From: Neoceratodus forsteri
Taxonomy: Eukaryota; Chordata; Ceratodontiformes; Ceratodontidae
DNA: 64,000 nt
Direction: 5' to 3'
Assembly (NCBI GenBank): GCA_016271365.2
Contig: CM057459.1
Location: 485,349,501-485,413,500, forward strand
Each line of letters begins with the position of its first letter. The first letter of the stretch is position 1. Below the pieces are notes generated by a model that was given only the letters and a program-made list of their open reading frames with translations, made no database searches and was not told where the DNA came from. Of this stretch, positions 30,481 to 41,708 are shown piece after piece. The position numbers and the translations under genes are program-made.

Positions 30481-31189
30481 GCGGTAATGTGTAGCAGGGA
30501 ATGGAACAGCAAACACACAGCTTCACGAAGGTGGATGGAATACAGTCAGGTACTGTGATAGCAAAATAACAGCCAAAGAAACCTTGTCACTGAGCACAAC
30601 TGTGAAAGCAATGTGTCAAAGTAAGCAGGTGGTTTAGGGGGTGGGGGGTTGCTGCGAGGTTGAAAGTATTTCAGAGTTCAGATAAAAATTGATGTACTGA
30701 AACATCATGCATGTGTCTTGCTAGCTGTGCACTGACTTCCACTACTGCGATCCGGCACAGTTTGTAGACTGGGAAGGGGGGGTCCCTGATTCCCTGATTG
30801 TGATATTTTACTATAATATGCACAACAAATAAAAAATACAAAACAGCAGAAGATATAATAAGGAATGATTTATTGAATTTATAGGGTGATTCCTTTCAGT
30901 GTCCTTTTCTTGGTTGGCACCAGGTCATTGCATTACGATCGGTCAACCGAGCAATGCATTTCAATTACAAACTGTCTACAGCCATTCCATATAGTGACAT
31001 CACACAGGCAATCCAGGAGCCTGCAGAAACACTGAAAGCATGCTGCAGAATGGGTCATTGTGGTTGTGCTAAAAACATACAAAGCTGTAAAATAAGACTC
31101 AGGACAGCACAAATCAACCATGCACTGTCCATAATATACTACTGCACTGCTCCTAGTGAGTTTATTTAATGAACTTCAACCGACCATGA
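30481..31189. other. About 0.7 kb, nothing identified
   Basis: No domain or repeat recognised. A short plus frame (30,954-31,169) has several cysteines (CCRMGHCGCAKNIQSC) but no family match known to me. Confidence 0.35.
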
Positions 31190-33215
31190 TAAGTGCTCTT
31201 TAAAAACAAGAAAACCAAGGCCAAAAAAGACCAGCTGGTTTGGAAAGGAAGTTACAAATGCAATAAGGGAAAAGAAGGCAGCCTTTTGGAAGTACACGTG
31301 TACAAAGAAGCAGGATAGGGAGGTCTATAATGATAAATCAAGGGTGGTGTGCAGAGCAGTTAGAGAGACAAAGGCTGCTAAGGAAGTACAACTGACAAAG
31401 GGAGTAAAATTGGAAGGTAATGCCTTCTTCATACATATAAGGGAGTAAATGGATATTAAAGAAGAAATTGTTGGGTTAAAAAAGGGTGGGTTGGGCAGAA
31501 GGAAGTGAAGAGAAGCAGAGGTTACAGTACTTAACAAGTACATCTGCTCCATTTTCACTAGACAGAAGAACAAACCAGTACCACAAAAGAGCAGAGGGGT
31601 GGGGGCAGGGAAAGGGGTGCCACCAATGGTGTAATAAAGATAGACAGGATCCAAAGGAACTAAAGGCCCTGAAGGTGGACAAATCCTGAGGACCAGACAG
31701 AGTGCACACAAGGATCCTAAGGAAACTGGTAGAGGTGCTGGTGGACCCCTCTGGTAGACCTGTTTAACATCTCTCTGGATCCTGAGAGTGTGCCTGATGG
31801 AGACTAAAGAACTGCACATGTGGTACCTCTCTATAAAAGTGGTCTAAGGGAAAAACCAGAGAATTACAGACCAGTCAGTTTGACCTCAATAGTGTGGAAT
31901 CTGAAGGAGACTACCCTTAAGGAGAGGAGAAGCTGGTGGGCTTTCTTAAGGAAAATTGGCTGCAAGATGAGAGGCAGCAAGAGTTTTTGTTGAGGAGATC
32001 CTGTCAGACTAATCTGATTGACTTTTTTGATTGAGTGACCAAGACAGTGGACAGGGGCCAATTGGTTTATGTTCTGTTTGGACTTCAGCAAGGCCTTTGA
32101 CTCTGTACCTCATGAGACTTGTCAGGAAGCTGGAGGATCTGGGGTTTGGGTCCAAACTCACTAGATGTGTCAACAACTGGTTTAAGGACAGAAGCCAGAA
32201 GGTGGTGGTTTAGGGAGAGATCTTGGAACATAGGCCAGTGACCACTGGGGTGCTGCAGGGCTCAGTGCTTGGACCAGTGTTGTTTAACATCTTCATCAGT
32301 GACATAGTGGATGGGATCAACGGTGAAGTCTGCCTGTTCATGGATGACACAAAACTCTGTGTGAGGGTGGACACAGAGGAGTGGGGACAGGAACAAAGGG
32401 AAGACCTGGCTAGGTTAGAGAAGTGGTCTGGCATTTGGGAACAGGGCTTCAACACTAAAAAGCACACAGTTATGCACATAGGGACATGGAACCCAGAGAT
32501 CAAATGCTGACTGGGTGGTGTACAGGTCTCCAAGTTTGATGAAGAAAAGGACCTGGGGATTATCAATAAGAGTGACTTGAGGTACTCAGAACACTTCAGG
32601 AGAGCTGCAGCAAAATCAAACAGGATGCTGGGCTGCATAGCCAGGGTGATTACCAGCAGGAAGGCAGAGGTCATACTTCCTCTGTACGGGTCACAGGTAA
32701 GACCACCCCAGAGTACAGTGTTCAGTATTGGTGCCCTTATCTTAAGAAAAGCAATGAAGATGATTCAAGGCCAGCTGGGCAACACCTACATGAAGAGGCT
32801 CAAGGGGCTCAACATGTAGTCCCTTAAAGAACAGAAGGGAGAGAGGGAATATGATGGAGACTTTTACATACCTTAAATACATTAATCGGCCTCTTCAGTC
32901 TTACTGAGAACAAGTCCATTGGGGTGGGGGGAGGCTTCAGGAGGCAGATGAAGAAGCACTTTTTTTTTCACTGAGAGGGCGGTGGCTAAGTGGAACAAGC
33001 TTCCAGAGGATGTGGTCTCTCCGAAATAGGCGGATAGCTTCTAGAGAAGATGGGACAGAATGAAGAGGAAAGTTGCTGGGGGAATGGGGATGAGCAACTG
33101 AGTGGGTCTGGGGACACAGGGGAGACAGATTCCACTGCAAGCATGGGGATCCTGCATAATCGAGCAGGCAAGATAGACATTAAGGCCTGTATTTGTTGGC
33201 ATCTTCATATGTTCG
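31190..33215 (+). pseudogene. CR1 LINE fragment, plus strand (linker, RT, 3' end)
   Basis: It starts in the endonuclease-RT linker (SWFGKEVTNAIREKKAAFWK, ~31,235), passes a degenerate N-terminal RT with many stops, then LVRKLEDLGFGSKL, TGVLQGSVLGPVLFNIFISD (32,240-32,300), LFMDDTKLC (~32,340) and LGCIARVITSRK (~32,630), to a 3' end around 33,215 with (TATG)n-like repeats. The catalytic box is FMDD where FADD is usual; both aspartates remain. It belongs to a CR1 lineage close to the fragments at 49,205 and 63,235. Confidence 0.85.
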
Positions 33216-33519
33216 TATTTATGTATGTATGTAATACTTACGCACGGTACAAAACTTGGTTGTATAGACAGTAGAAGACATTTGACCATTTGGTCTGTCT
33301 CGCACTCCAAGTGGGCAAAGTTGTTTCTTCTATTTCTGAGGATGTATTCATCTATCCTTTTCTTGAATGCATCAAATGTTTTTGCCTCCACTACCTCACT
33401 TGGTAACATATTCCCTCTTCTTGCTGCCTTATGTGTAAAACATTCCCTGCTGCTATTTTTATTGGCATATTCATGTTTTAGTTGCCTATTCTGAGCAAAA
33501 TCATGTGTTGTGCAAAGTA
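33216..33519 (-). pseudogene. CR1/L3-like LINE C-terminal fragment
   Basis: Minus strand: ECFTHKAARRGNMLPSEVVE, TFDAFKKRIDEYI, the end of a CR1-type ORF2 (F-x-x-R-A...L-P-x-E-V-V-x-A...F-K-x-R-L-D). It abuts the tail of the plus-strand CR1 to its left, and the full CR1 to its right. Confidence 0.7.
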
Positions 33520-33639
33520 CAGAGACAGAATTTGATGACAGATAAGGACTGCTTAGCCCATCTAGTCTGCCCATTTCCCTACCTAATGGATAAGCTGCAG
33601 ATCCTAGTTAACCAACAGCCTACTTCCTCCTACACCCCA

Positions 33640-34080
33640 CTAGAATTGCCTTATGTTTGTCCCATGCATTCTTGAATTCCCCCACTGTTTTTGACTCTGC
33701 GACCTCTTGGGAAGGCTGTTCCAGCCATCCACAAACCTCTCTGTGAAGAAATACTTCCTCACATTACCTCTGAGCCGTCCCCCCTCTGTCTTCAAATTGT
33801 GCCCCCTTGTTCTTGCACATCTCTTTTTCTGAAAGATGCTACCCTCTTGGACTTTGTTGATTCCCTTGAGGTATTTGAAAGTTTCTATCATGTTACCCCG
33901 CTCACTCCTTTCCTCGAGGCTATACATCTTAAGCTCCTTTAGTCTTTCTTCATATGTCTTCTGGTGCAGGCCCTGAACCATTTTGGTTGCCCTCCTCTGG
34001 ACAGCCTCCACCCTGTCTATGTTTTTGTAGAGATGGGGTCTCCAGAACTGTACACAGTACTCCAGATGTGGTCTTACCAA
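33640..34080 (-). pseudogene. CR1 ORF2, C-terminal domain
   Basis: Reads VRPHLEYCVQFWRPHL, VEAVQRRATKMVQGL, YEERLKELKMYSLEERSERG and the FFTERFVDGWNSLP end, the standard C-terminal domain of CR1 proteins, one frame away from the RT domain. The 3' UTR and end follow to about 33,520. Confidence 0.88.
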
Positions 34081-34114
34081 CTGTTTGTACAGAGAGCCAA
34101 CAACTTCCTGTTTA

Positions 34115-35236
34115 CTACTGGTGATTCCTCTCCCTATGCATCCCAGTATCCCCCCCAGCCCTCCTTACTGCCTTCTCACATTGCTGGCCCATCTTTAGGT
34201 CATCTGATATGACTACCCCCAGGTCCCTTTCCATTTTTGCTGTTGTCAGTATCTCACCCCCCATTGAGTAGTCTTCCCCTGGGTTTCTGTTTCCCAGGTG
34301 CATTACTTTGCACTTCTTTGCGTTGAATCTAAGCTGCCATACATTTGACCATTCCTCCAACCTAGCCAAGTCCCTTTTCATCCTTTCCACCCCACCTTGC
34401 ATATCAACCCTGTTGCAGATCTTTGTGTCATTTGCAAAGAGACACACTTTCCCTTCCAGTCCCGCTGCAATGTCACTTATAAAGACATTAAAAAGGACTG
34501 GCCCCAGTACTGAACCCTGTGGTACCCCACTAGTAACAGTCCTTTCTTCACTGTGGACTCCATTTACTATTACCCACTGTGTCCTGTTGTCCAGCCAGTG
34601 TTTTACCCAGGCTATCACCCTGGGACCCACCTCCAGGCTGGCTAATTTGTTTATTAATCTTTTGTGCAGGACTGTGTCAAATGCCTTGCTAAGGTCTAGA
34701 TAGGCCATGTCCACAGCCCCTCCCCGATCTACTACTTTGGTCACCCAGTCAAATAAATCAATTAGATTTGTCTGACATGACCTTCCTGCTGTAAATCCAT
34801 GCTGCCTTGGGTTCTGTGTCCCACTGGCCTCTAGGTACTCAACAATTCTTCCCTTCTGAAGTGATTCCATCTTTTTCGCAACCACTGAGGTCAAATTGAC
34901 AGGTCTGTAGTTTCCTGACTCTGTCTTGCTCCCACTTTTGTGAAGGGGAATCACATCCATCCTCCTCCAGTCCTCAGGTACTACACCATCCTCCCATGAT
35001 TTATTAAAAAGGGTAGTCAGTGGTGTTACTAGTTCTTCCCTTAGTTCTTTTAGAATTCTGGAGTGAATCCTATCAAGCACCATTGCTTTATCCACCTTCA
35101 GTTTTAAGAGTTCTTTCAGAACCCTTTCTTCTGTGAAAGGACTTATATCAACCCCCCCTATCCAGAGTGCTTCTATTGACTGGATTAGGTATCTCCCCCT
35201 GCTTTTCCATTGTGAATTCTGAGCAGAAGTATTCAT
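34115..35236 (-). pseudogene. CR1 ORF2, reverse transcriptase domain (373 codons open)
   Basis: An uninterrupted frame carries the RT domain: WRRMDVIPLHKSGSK, NYRPVNLTSV, QHGFTAGRSC, MAYLDLSKAFDTV, TSGVPQGSVLGPVLFN, then LFANDTKIC (34,418-34,444), FNAKKCKVMHLG and ERDLGVVISDDLK. RT copies the LINE RNA at the nicked target site. The catalytic pair is AND, not ADD: the first Asp is Asn, a single G-to-A change on the coding strand, so this open frame would still be inactive. The frame breaks at 34,115 into the next C-terminal piece (33,640-34,080). Confidence 0.92.
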
Positions 35237-35408
35237 TCAGTATCCCTGCTTTTTCACTGTCGCTGTCTGCCCAACCACCTTCCTCTTTATCCAGCCTCAG
35301 TATCCCTGCCTTAGTCTTTCTTTGCTCCCTAATCTACCTATAGAAGGTTTTATCCCCCTTCTTAACCAAATTGGCTATCTTTTCCTCAGTTTGGGCATTT
35401 GCTATTCT

Positions 35409-35954
35409 TTTTTTTTTATTTTCATATTTATTCCTCCTCTCCCCCCCAGCTCCGGTCTACTCAGGAGCACCAAGAAATCATCCCTCTGTGGTCTGCCTTA
35501 CCTGGACTGTCCTCCATCACCCATGTAGCCTTGGATTACCCCCCGGTGGGGAACGGGGTGGACTCCAACACCCCAAGCAGTCTGTAGCGTCGGTCGGTTG
35601 GGTGCCAGGAGGGCGGCCGCAAATCCGCCAGAGCTGAAGGGAATTTTGCCCTGTTTCTTGGGAAGTGGCTAGTGCCCTGACGTCAAGGCATGGAACTGAT
35701 GTCTGCCACTCCCTACCCCTTCTTTACATCAACAGTGCTTGCTGCATCTCCGGCCTCCACCAAGGGCAGCCAAGCACCAACTAGGGACCCCTGTCCCTCC
35801 CGGGAGAGGAGAGCTGTCCTCTGGGTGCTCAATCCTCTCCCTCCCTTGCCGACCTCCAGCATCACAGGCTCGTTCCTGAACCCGGGTCACTGGCATGGCC
35901 CGAAGTGTGGCGCCCAGCACCTTAACACTCAGCACCACTGGACTGGCCCGGGCC
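35409..35954 (-). mobile_element. Long tRNA-derived SINE, copy 3
   Basis: Inserted in the CR1 linker between endonuclease and RT. The 11-bp target duplication TTTGCTATTCT is perfect (35,398-35,408; 35,955-35,965). On minus it starts with GCCAGTCCAGTGGTGCTGAG, has a B-box-like GACCCGGGTTCAGGAACGAG, the shared block GAGAGGATTGAGCACCCAGA, and ends AATAAATATGAAAATAAAA plus an A run. It is the best preserved copy. Confidence 0.88.
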
Positions 35955-36279
35955 TTTGCTATTCTGATGCCTTCCCTACTTCCTTCTGCTTTAACTGGTA
36001 CAGTTCTCTGTCCTGTTCCTTCTGTGTTTCCTTATACTTCCTGAATGCTATCTTTTTCTCCCTTACCTTCCCTGTTACTTCTTTTGAGAACCATAGTGTT
36101 TTTTTATTTCATTTTGATTTGTTTATTTGCTTCACACAAAGGCTTTTTGCCTCTGTGATGGCGGTTATGATGTTTCCCCATTGTTGTTCCACCCCACCTT
36201 CTTGCCTGTTTGCTACTACTTTTCTGTGGCACTCTCCCATTTTGACATAATCAGCCCTCCTGAAGTCCAGTACTTTCAC

Positions 36280-36942
36280 TTATGTGTGGCTTGACTCTAC
36301 AGCTAAGTTTATCATGAACCACATTGTTTGGTGGTCGCTTGTTCCCAGATTGCTACCCACTTCAAGATCAGAGATCCTCTCTCTATCCCCATTTGAGAGT
36401 ACTAGGTCTAAGACTGCTCCCTCCCAAGTGGGTTCCATAACTAGCTGTCTGAGGCATGCCCCCTGTAGGGCATACAGAATTGCCCTGTTCTTGGATGTGG
36501 CTGCAGCAAAGGTACTCCAGTTAACTTCTGGCATATTCAAGTCCCCCATCAGCAATATCTCCCCTTTCTCTGCCATCCCAAGGATGCCTTCTAGCATTTC
36601 CTTGTCCATTTCCTCCCCCTAAGACGGGGGTCTGTATACAACCCCTGTGCGGATTGTGGAGCCATTTCCAGTCTCCAGGGTGACCCACAGTGCCTCCTCT
36701 CCTTACTGTTTACCCTTTAGTTCTGTTGCTTTTATCCCTTCCCTTACATAGAGAGCTACTCCTCCTCCTCTTCTTACCTCCCTGTCCCTCCTGTAGATTG
36801 TGTACCCTGGTATGTTGACATCCCAGTCATGGTTCTCTGTGTACCATGTTTTTGTGACTGACATGATAGACAGGCATCCCTCTTCCATTAAGGCCACCAT
36901 TTTGGGGAGCTTTTTACCTAGACTACGAGCATTGGTACTCAT
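36280..36942 (-). pseudogene. CR1 ORF2, APE-type endonuclease
   Basis: Two pieces: 36,942-36,703 (NARSLGKKLPKM, DWDVNIPGYTIYRRDR, RRGGGVALYV) and 36,609-36,280 (EILLMGDLNMPEVNW with the G-D-x-N catalytic block, LDLVLSN, LGTSDHQTMWF with the S-D-H block). The intervening 90 bases have stops. The enzyme nicks the genomic target to prime reverse transcription. Confidence 0.88.
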
Positions 36943-37954
36943 TACACTGCATTTTTATGGCTTTATTTCTTTTTGCCCCATCCCTGTCCTTACTGCCTTT
37001 GTTTTTTTTTTCATTTACGCCTGCCCTTCTCCCTATCGACTGCTCTATCTTGGTGTTTACCTCACTAATTACCTTGATTTTGGGGGGGGGCTAGGATTTC
37101 CATTCTCCTTTTCAGTGCCTCCCCCTTTGGTTAGTTTAAATGCTTGCCAATGAAGCATTTAAACCTATCACCTAGGATCATGGTTCTCCTCCTGGATAGA
37201 TGCAGACCATCGTGCCTGTATAGGCCTGCATCCCTCCAGGTGGAGCCCCAGTCCCCAATGAAGCCAAATCCCTGAGTTCTGCAGCTGTTTTTCAACCAGT
37301 CATTGAATCTCATGGTGCAGAGTACCCTAGTTTCATCCATGCCATAGATAGGTAGCACTTCCGAGAAAGTTACCGTGTGTGCTACTTGTCTAAGGCCCCT
37401 CCCCAACTCCACAAACTTCTGTTACACTGCTCTGATCCCATTCTCAGCCAGGTCATTCATCCCTAGGTGGATAATGACATCCAGCTTCCTCCCCATTGCA
37501 GCTGCTCCCACGATCCTGAAGATTCATTTCCTGTCCCTCCAAGCCATGGCACTAGGCAGGCACCTTACCTCCCTTTCCCCTCACTCCCCCAGTTCTACCC
37601 CATAACAATTGAGTCCCCCACCAGGAGTTGTTTCCTTCCCATGTGGGGTCCTGTGCCACCCTCCTGAAGGTCTCCATTGTGGAGGTTCCCAGCATCCTCT
37701 CTGGTCTCCACTGTGGGTGCCTCCATAGAGGAACCATGCTCTGCCAAATTGGTGAATGAATTGTGGAGATGCACAACTGGAGGGATGCACCTCTGTTCCA
37801 CCACCCTCACCCTCCCTGAGACCACCATGGTCCAATCATTCCTCTTTCTTTGCAATCTCTGAGGTATTGGCAGTGGCCTGGGTGGTCCCTGGGTGAGGGA
37901 GTATGTTTCCAAAATCCTTGCCAGGTCAGCATGGAGACAAACAACCCCCTCCCT

Positions 37955-37982
37955 CAGACCAGAGAGGTGCCTCTCTGGTCTG
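37955..37982. repeat. Perfect 13-bp palindrome at the CR1-in-CR1 junction
   Basis: CAGACCAGAGAGG, two bases (TG), then its exact complement, directly next to the inserted CR1 tail. Confidence 0.9.
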
Positions 37983-38056
37983 AGTGGGAATGGGCAGACT
38001 GGATGGGCCTTGCGGTCCTTATCTGCCGTCAACTTCTATGTTTCTATGTTTCTATG
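37983..38056 (+). repeat. Short CR1 3'-end piece inside CR1 ORF1
   Basis: GGGCAGACTGGATGGGCCTT to TCTATGTTTCTATGTTTCTA, the last ~70 bases of a CR1, in the orientation opposite to the host CR1. It is a severely 5'-truncated insertion. Confidence 0.8.
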
Positions 38057-38200
38057 CCTGCAAATAGGGCAGCAACGCAGACTCCGGAATGTCTCCCGGA
38101 AAACTGCTGCTCCACAGCCAGTGCATTGCACCACTCCCCACATGGCTGTGTCCCTTCCAGTTACAGATGCTTTTGTTTTGTTTGTTTTTTGTTCTTGTTT

Positions 38201-38921
38201 TAGTGTGTGCAAGCTTGTGAGTGTCTCTCCCCCTATTCAGTGTGCTGTGCCTTTAAGGATATGAACAGGTGTATGTTGTTAGCAGTTTTGGGGAAGTGAT
38301 GCCAGAACCCCTGTAATAAAGGAAGTTATGCACTTGGGATGGGTGGGGTGAGGGGAAGAATGGGAGGGAGTAAATCTATGCTGTCCAGAAACAATCAACT
38401 ACAACTCTGACCCTCCACCATGGGGAGTGCCTTCCTTCCTTTCAGACACCTATTTCACAGAGGTTAAGTAAGAGGTTTAGTCACAGATGAGTGCAAATAT
38501 CTCCCAGCTACAGTTCCTCCCTGGCAAATTATAGTTGAAACTAAGAAAAGTCAAGCCCCCAAAACAGAATCTATACTAGTTACTTACACAGGTCCAAAAA
38601 GTAATAATTCAGTTCAGTGTAGTCTAGAAAATAACCTCCTTGATTCAAGGAAGCTGTTGCTGCTTTCTCACTCTCTCTGTCTCAGTCTCAGCAAACAAAG
38701 ACTACAAACAACTCCTGATATAAATCCTCAGTTCAACTAGACCCCTTTCAGCTCCTCCCCTTAACAGACACCTAGTTCACAGAGGTTAAGTAACAGGTCT
38801 AGTCACAAATGACTGCAACTATCTCCAAGCTACAGTTCCTCCCTGGCAAATTAAATTTAAAACTAAGAAAAGTCAACCCAAAAACAGAATCAATACTAGT
38901 TACTTACACATTTATTCTTGC
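38201..38921. repeat. Unclassified segment with a 147-bp direct repeat
   Basis: 38,443-38,590 and 38,765-38,910 are direct repeats (CAGACACCTATTTCACAGAG versus CAGACACCTAGTTCACAGAG, both ending CTAGTTACTTACACA), with about 174 bases between. The second copy ends a few bases before the duplication copy B. This could be a partial LTR or satellite unit; no coding frame. Confidence 0.65.
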
Positions 38922-40933
38922 TGCACTGTTTCGGCAGTGCTACATTGACCCGGTACCCTTTTATTTTCCCAATTTTTCATCCTGCTAACTTGTTGTTGTT
39001 TTCTTGCAGGACTATTTTGAATAATATTTTGGGACCTCCTCTGGTATTGGCAGCCATGAATGAGTACCCTGGAGTTGGTATAAATGAAATATGAACTTTA
39101 TTATTTAAGTGTGCTATTTATATCCTGCTTCACTTGAAATGTTGTTATTTGATTTTAGGTTTGTACATATTAATGTTTAGGGAAATGTATTCAGTATTGT
39201 TGAAATTGTATGTTTGATGGCACTGAGTACTTTTGCAATTATTGCACATATGTACTGGTGTGCTGTGACTTTCAGTGTTGTCATTTTAAACCTGCATCAG
39301 ATACCTGTAAACCATCCCCCTTGATGAGGTACTGTTGTACGAATCCGGTTGGGGTCATCAGCAGCGGCTAGCCTGAGTTCTATGTGTATTGGCGGCAAGT
39401 TTTACAAATTTTCAATAAAGCTTTTTGTATGACCAGCCAAGGTGTGCGGTTATTTGCAGCTACATAGTATCACATTAGCAGACTTTAACTATAATTAATA
39501 ACAGAATAAAAGCTTCAACTGGGAGTTGTTAACGAGCACTCTGATAAATGAAAATTTGCCACAGGTAAGGAGCTGCATGTTATCAAACATTCCCCCCCAT
39601 CTTTCTCGTGGTCTGCTTCCACTATAGCTTGGGTTGTATTAGTTCTTTTCTTTAAAAATTCTTCAAAGGCCAGAAAGTGGTTATCATAAGAGGCCATATT
39701 ACCCCTACTTCTGTATACCAGTTTCTCCATGCTCACACAATCCCCCAGTTGTTTAAAACCAAACTTGGCTTACAGGAGCCTCCTCACTTTTGCAGTTCAT
39801 GAAAATTCCTAATTTCCCAGAAATAATAGCATTACATATGAATTTCCTTTGCCCCTCTCGCATGCCATCAATATTCTCCGGATCTCCCAATGGTATCGCT
39901 TGAGGATCTAACTTAATGTGGGTGGATGCCACCTGGGAGATAACTCCTTCTATTTTTCATCAGTGCTTTGTCAAGTATTGGCAGGTGGCCATCATATGTG
40001 TCAGATCTCCTCTTTGTTGTTTACGCTGGAGTACCTGCCTTCATATTTCAGTGAGCATTTTGACAACTGCTCCAGAGTATAATAAGATTGCTGGAATGTA
40101 AAGAATAGAATCAGCTTAAATTTATGTTATATCAGGGTTCTCCATCCCTCCTGTATTATACCTGCCCAATTTTCCTCCACAATTTTGTCATTTAACATAG
40201 CTTGCCATTTTCCTGTAAGTGGAAGCATATTTACCAGGGATTCTCATTATTATCAGTTTATACAATTTAGAGACTAACCTTTTAGTATCCTGTACATTGC
40301 GGAGGACATTAGCGATACCAGAGGTTTCCCATAGGGATAGCATGGGTCCCAAGAAAGCTGCTAAATAGTATCTAATTTGTACATACTGAAAGGAGTGGGC
40401 TTGCAGGATACCATATATCTGGACTAGTTCCTGAAACAATTTAAGTTTCTCCTTCTCAAATAGATGGCCTAGCAGTCGAATTCCTTTTAGCTCCCAGTGC
40501 TTAAAGACCTGCTGACGCCTCAAAGAAAACTTTGAAAAACATAATAATTAGGTACAATTCAGATTGCATTACATATATATTCTATAGATTTCTCCTCCCC
40601 ATTATTTATTACTGAGGACATTTACGTGAAAACATGATCTTTATCCCACAGAGTTCATCTGTCTCTGTAGCCTACTCCCTACTTCAAGTCATAATCCTCT
40701 GTTGTGACATCACAATCTGTTGCCATGGGAGTAACTGTGATGTCACAAGCAATGTACTACGATCTCAGGTAGGGAGAAAGCAACAGTAATAGATAAACTC
40801 TTCAGAAGCAGAGATCCTGTTCTCATGCAAATTATCTCAGTAATAAGAAATAGGGAAGATGGAAAACAGAAGTAATGGGAAATACAAACTGAACTGTGTC
40901 TAAATACTGTGTTTTGTGAACGTTTTTCTAATG

Positions 40934-41708
40934 CATTAGTTCTCACACTTTGTGATAGTGAGCCTCCCCCAAGCCAAGAAAAAGATTTTGAGCCTCTCTC
41001 AAATTTGGAAAAAAATCAAGGGCCTCCCCACAGAAAAAAAATAAATCCTACTTTGCACAGTATACCAGGAATAAAGTGAAACTACTAAAGCTGACTGAGT
41101 ATATTCTCTTTTTGTTCAACTTATTGCTCCCCACGCCTGACCCGGCACCCCAGGTTATACTTGCTCCTTTTTTCTGACTCCTGTGCCCTTGTTACTCTGT
41201 TTTCTCTCTGTCTGCAGCAACCAAACCTAGCCACTTCATTTCTTCCTCTCTTACCCTGTTGTTAAGCAACTTCCTGTACGCTTACCTCAGGTCACACCCG
41301 AAAACATGCAGCGGATCACTGTGCCTTTCCCAGTCATTCATTTACATATAAATACATTCTATAGAAGTGAGCCTTGCCTCAGTGTGCCTTTCCAAGTCAC
41401 TAATTTGCATATAAATACCTGTTGTAGAAACCAGCCTTGACTCAGCATGCCTACCCCAGGCATTAATTTACAAAAAAAGACATACCTATAAACAAGCTTT
41501 GGCTCAATGGGAACTTCCTGGTTACAAATTTGTGCATAAGTAAAGAAATTCACCTGCAATTATCCATATTTAATTTGTTTTATCATTTCACACAAAACAG
41601 CCAAAACTTACAATTTAAATACTGTACATTCTCAGACTTGAATGGGCCTCCCCTGGAACAATTTGGGGCCTCCCTTACGAGGCTGGCCTCACCATTTGAG
41701 AACCACTG
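40934..41708. mobile_element. Non-autonomous hAT element (775 bp)
   Basis: The left end CATTAGTTCTCACACTTT and the right end CCATTTGAGAACCACTG (complement CAGTGGTTCTCAAATGG) match the CAGTGGTTCTCAAACTTT ends common in Charlie-like hAT families. The perfect 8-bp duplication TTCTAATG (40,926-40,933; 41,709-41,716) is diagnostic for hAT. The homologous site in copy A (19,882-19,889) has one TTCTAATG and no element. The interior has GAGCCTC...GGGCCTCCCC near the ends and no transposase. Confidence 0.93.
41318..41540. repeat. Three to four diverged ~65-bp tandem units in the hAT element
   Basis: GTGCCTTTCCCAGTCATTCA..., GTGCCTTTCCAAGTCACTAA..., ATGCCTACCCCAGGCATTAA... are each followed by TTTGCATATAAATAC-type and AGCCTTGACTCA-type sequence. 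They are internal amplification in a MITE. Confidence 0.75.

Larger units (their letters stand above)
37131..38165 (-). pseudogene. CR1 ORF1 with zinc finger and SGNH esterase
   Basis: A CX2C...CCX2C finger (QCTGCGAAVF then RCCPICR) lies at 38,130-38,062. After the inserted CR1 tail come HLSGLREGVV and VVSGRVRVVEQ. The esterase Ser block LVGDSIVMG is at ~37,605-37,630 and the Asp/His block YRHDGLHLS at ~37,195-37,225, so both ends of the catalytic triad are still readable. The frames of these pieces differ. The CR1 element's 5' limit beyond 38,200 is not clear. Confidence 0.8.
33520..38200 (-). mobile_element. Near-complete CR1 LINE with ORF1 and ORF2
   Basis: Order on minus: ORF1 zinc finger (~38,130-38,062), a W-x-x-V linker (NDWTMVVSGRVR), SGNH esterase (37,630-37,131), ORF2 endonuclease (36,942-36,280), linker, RT (35,236-34,115), C-terminal region (34,080-33,640) and a 3' end near 33,520. 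It is interrupted by a SINE (35,409-35,954) and a short CR1 3'-end piece (37,983-38,056). Most frames are open over long stretches, so this is the best preserved LINE in the window. The subfamily matches the CR1 fragments in the two duplications. Confidence 0.88.

Noticed and set aside
30954..31169. Cys-rich 71-codon frame as a small protein gene
   Set aside because: No signal peptide, no family pattern and no promoter or polyadenylation context.
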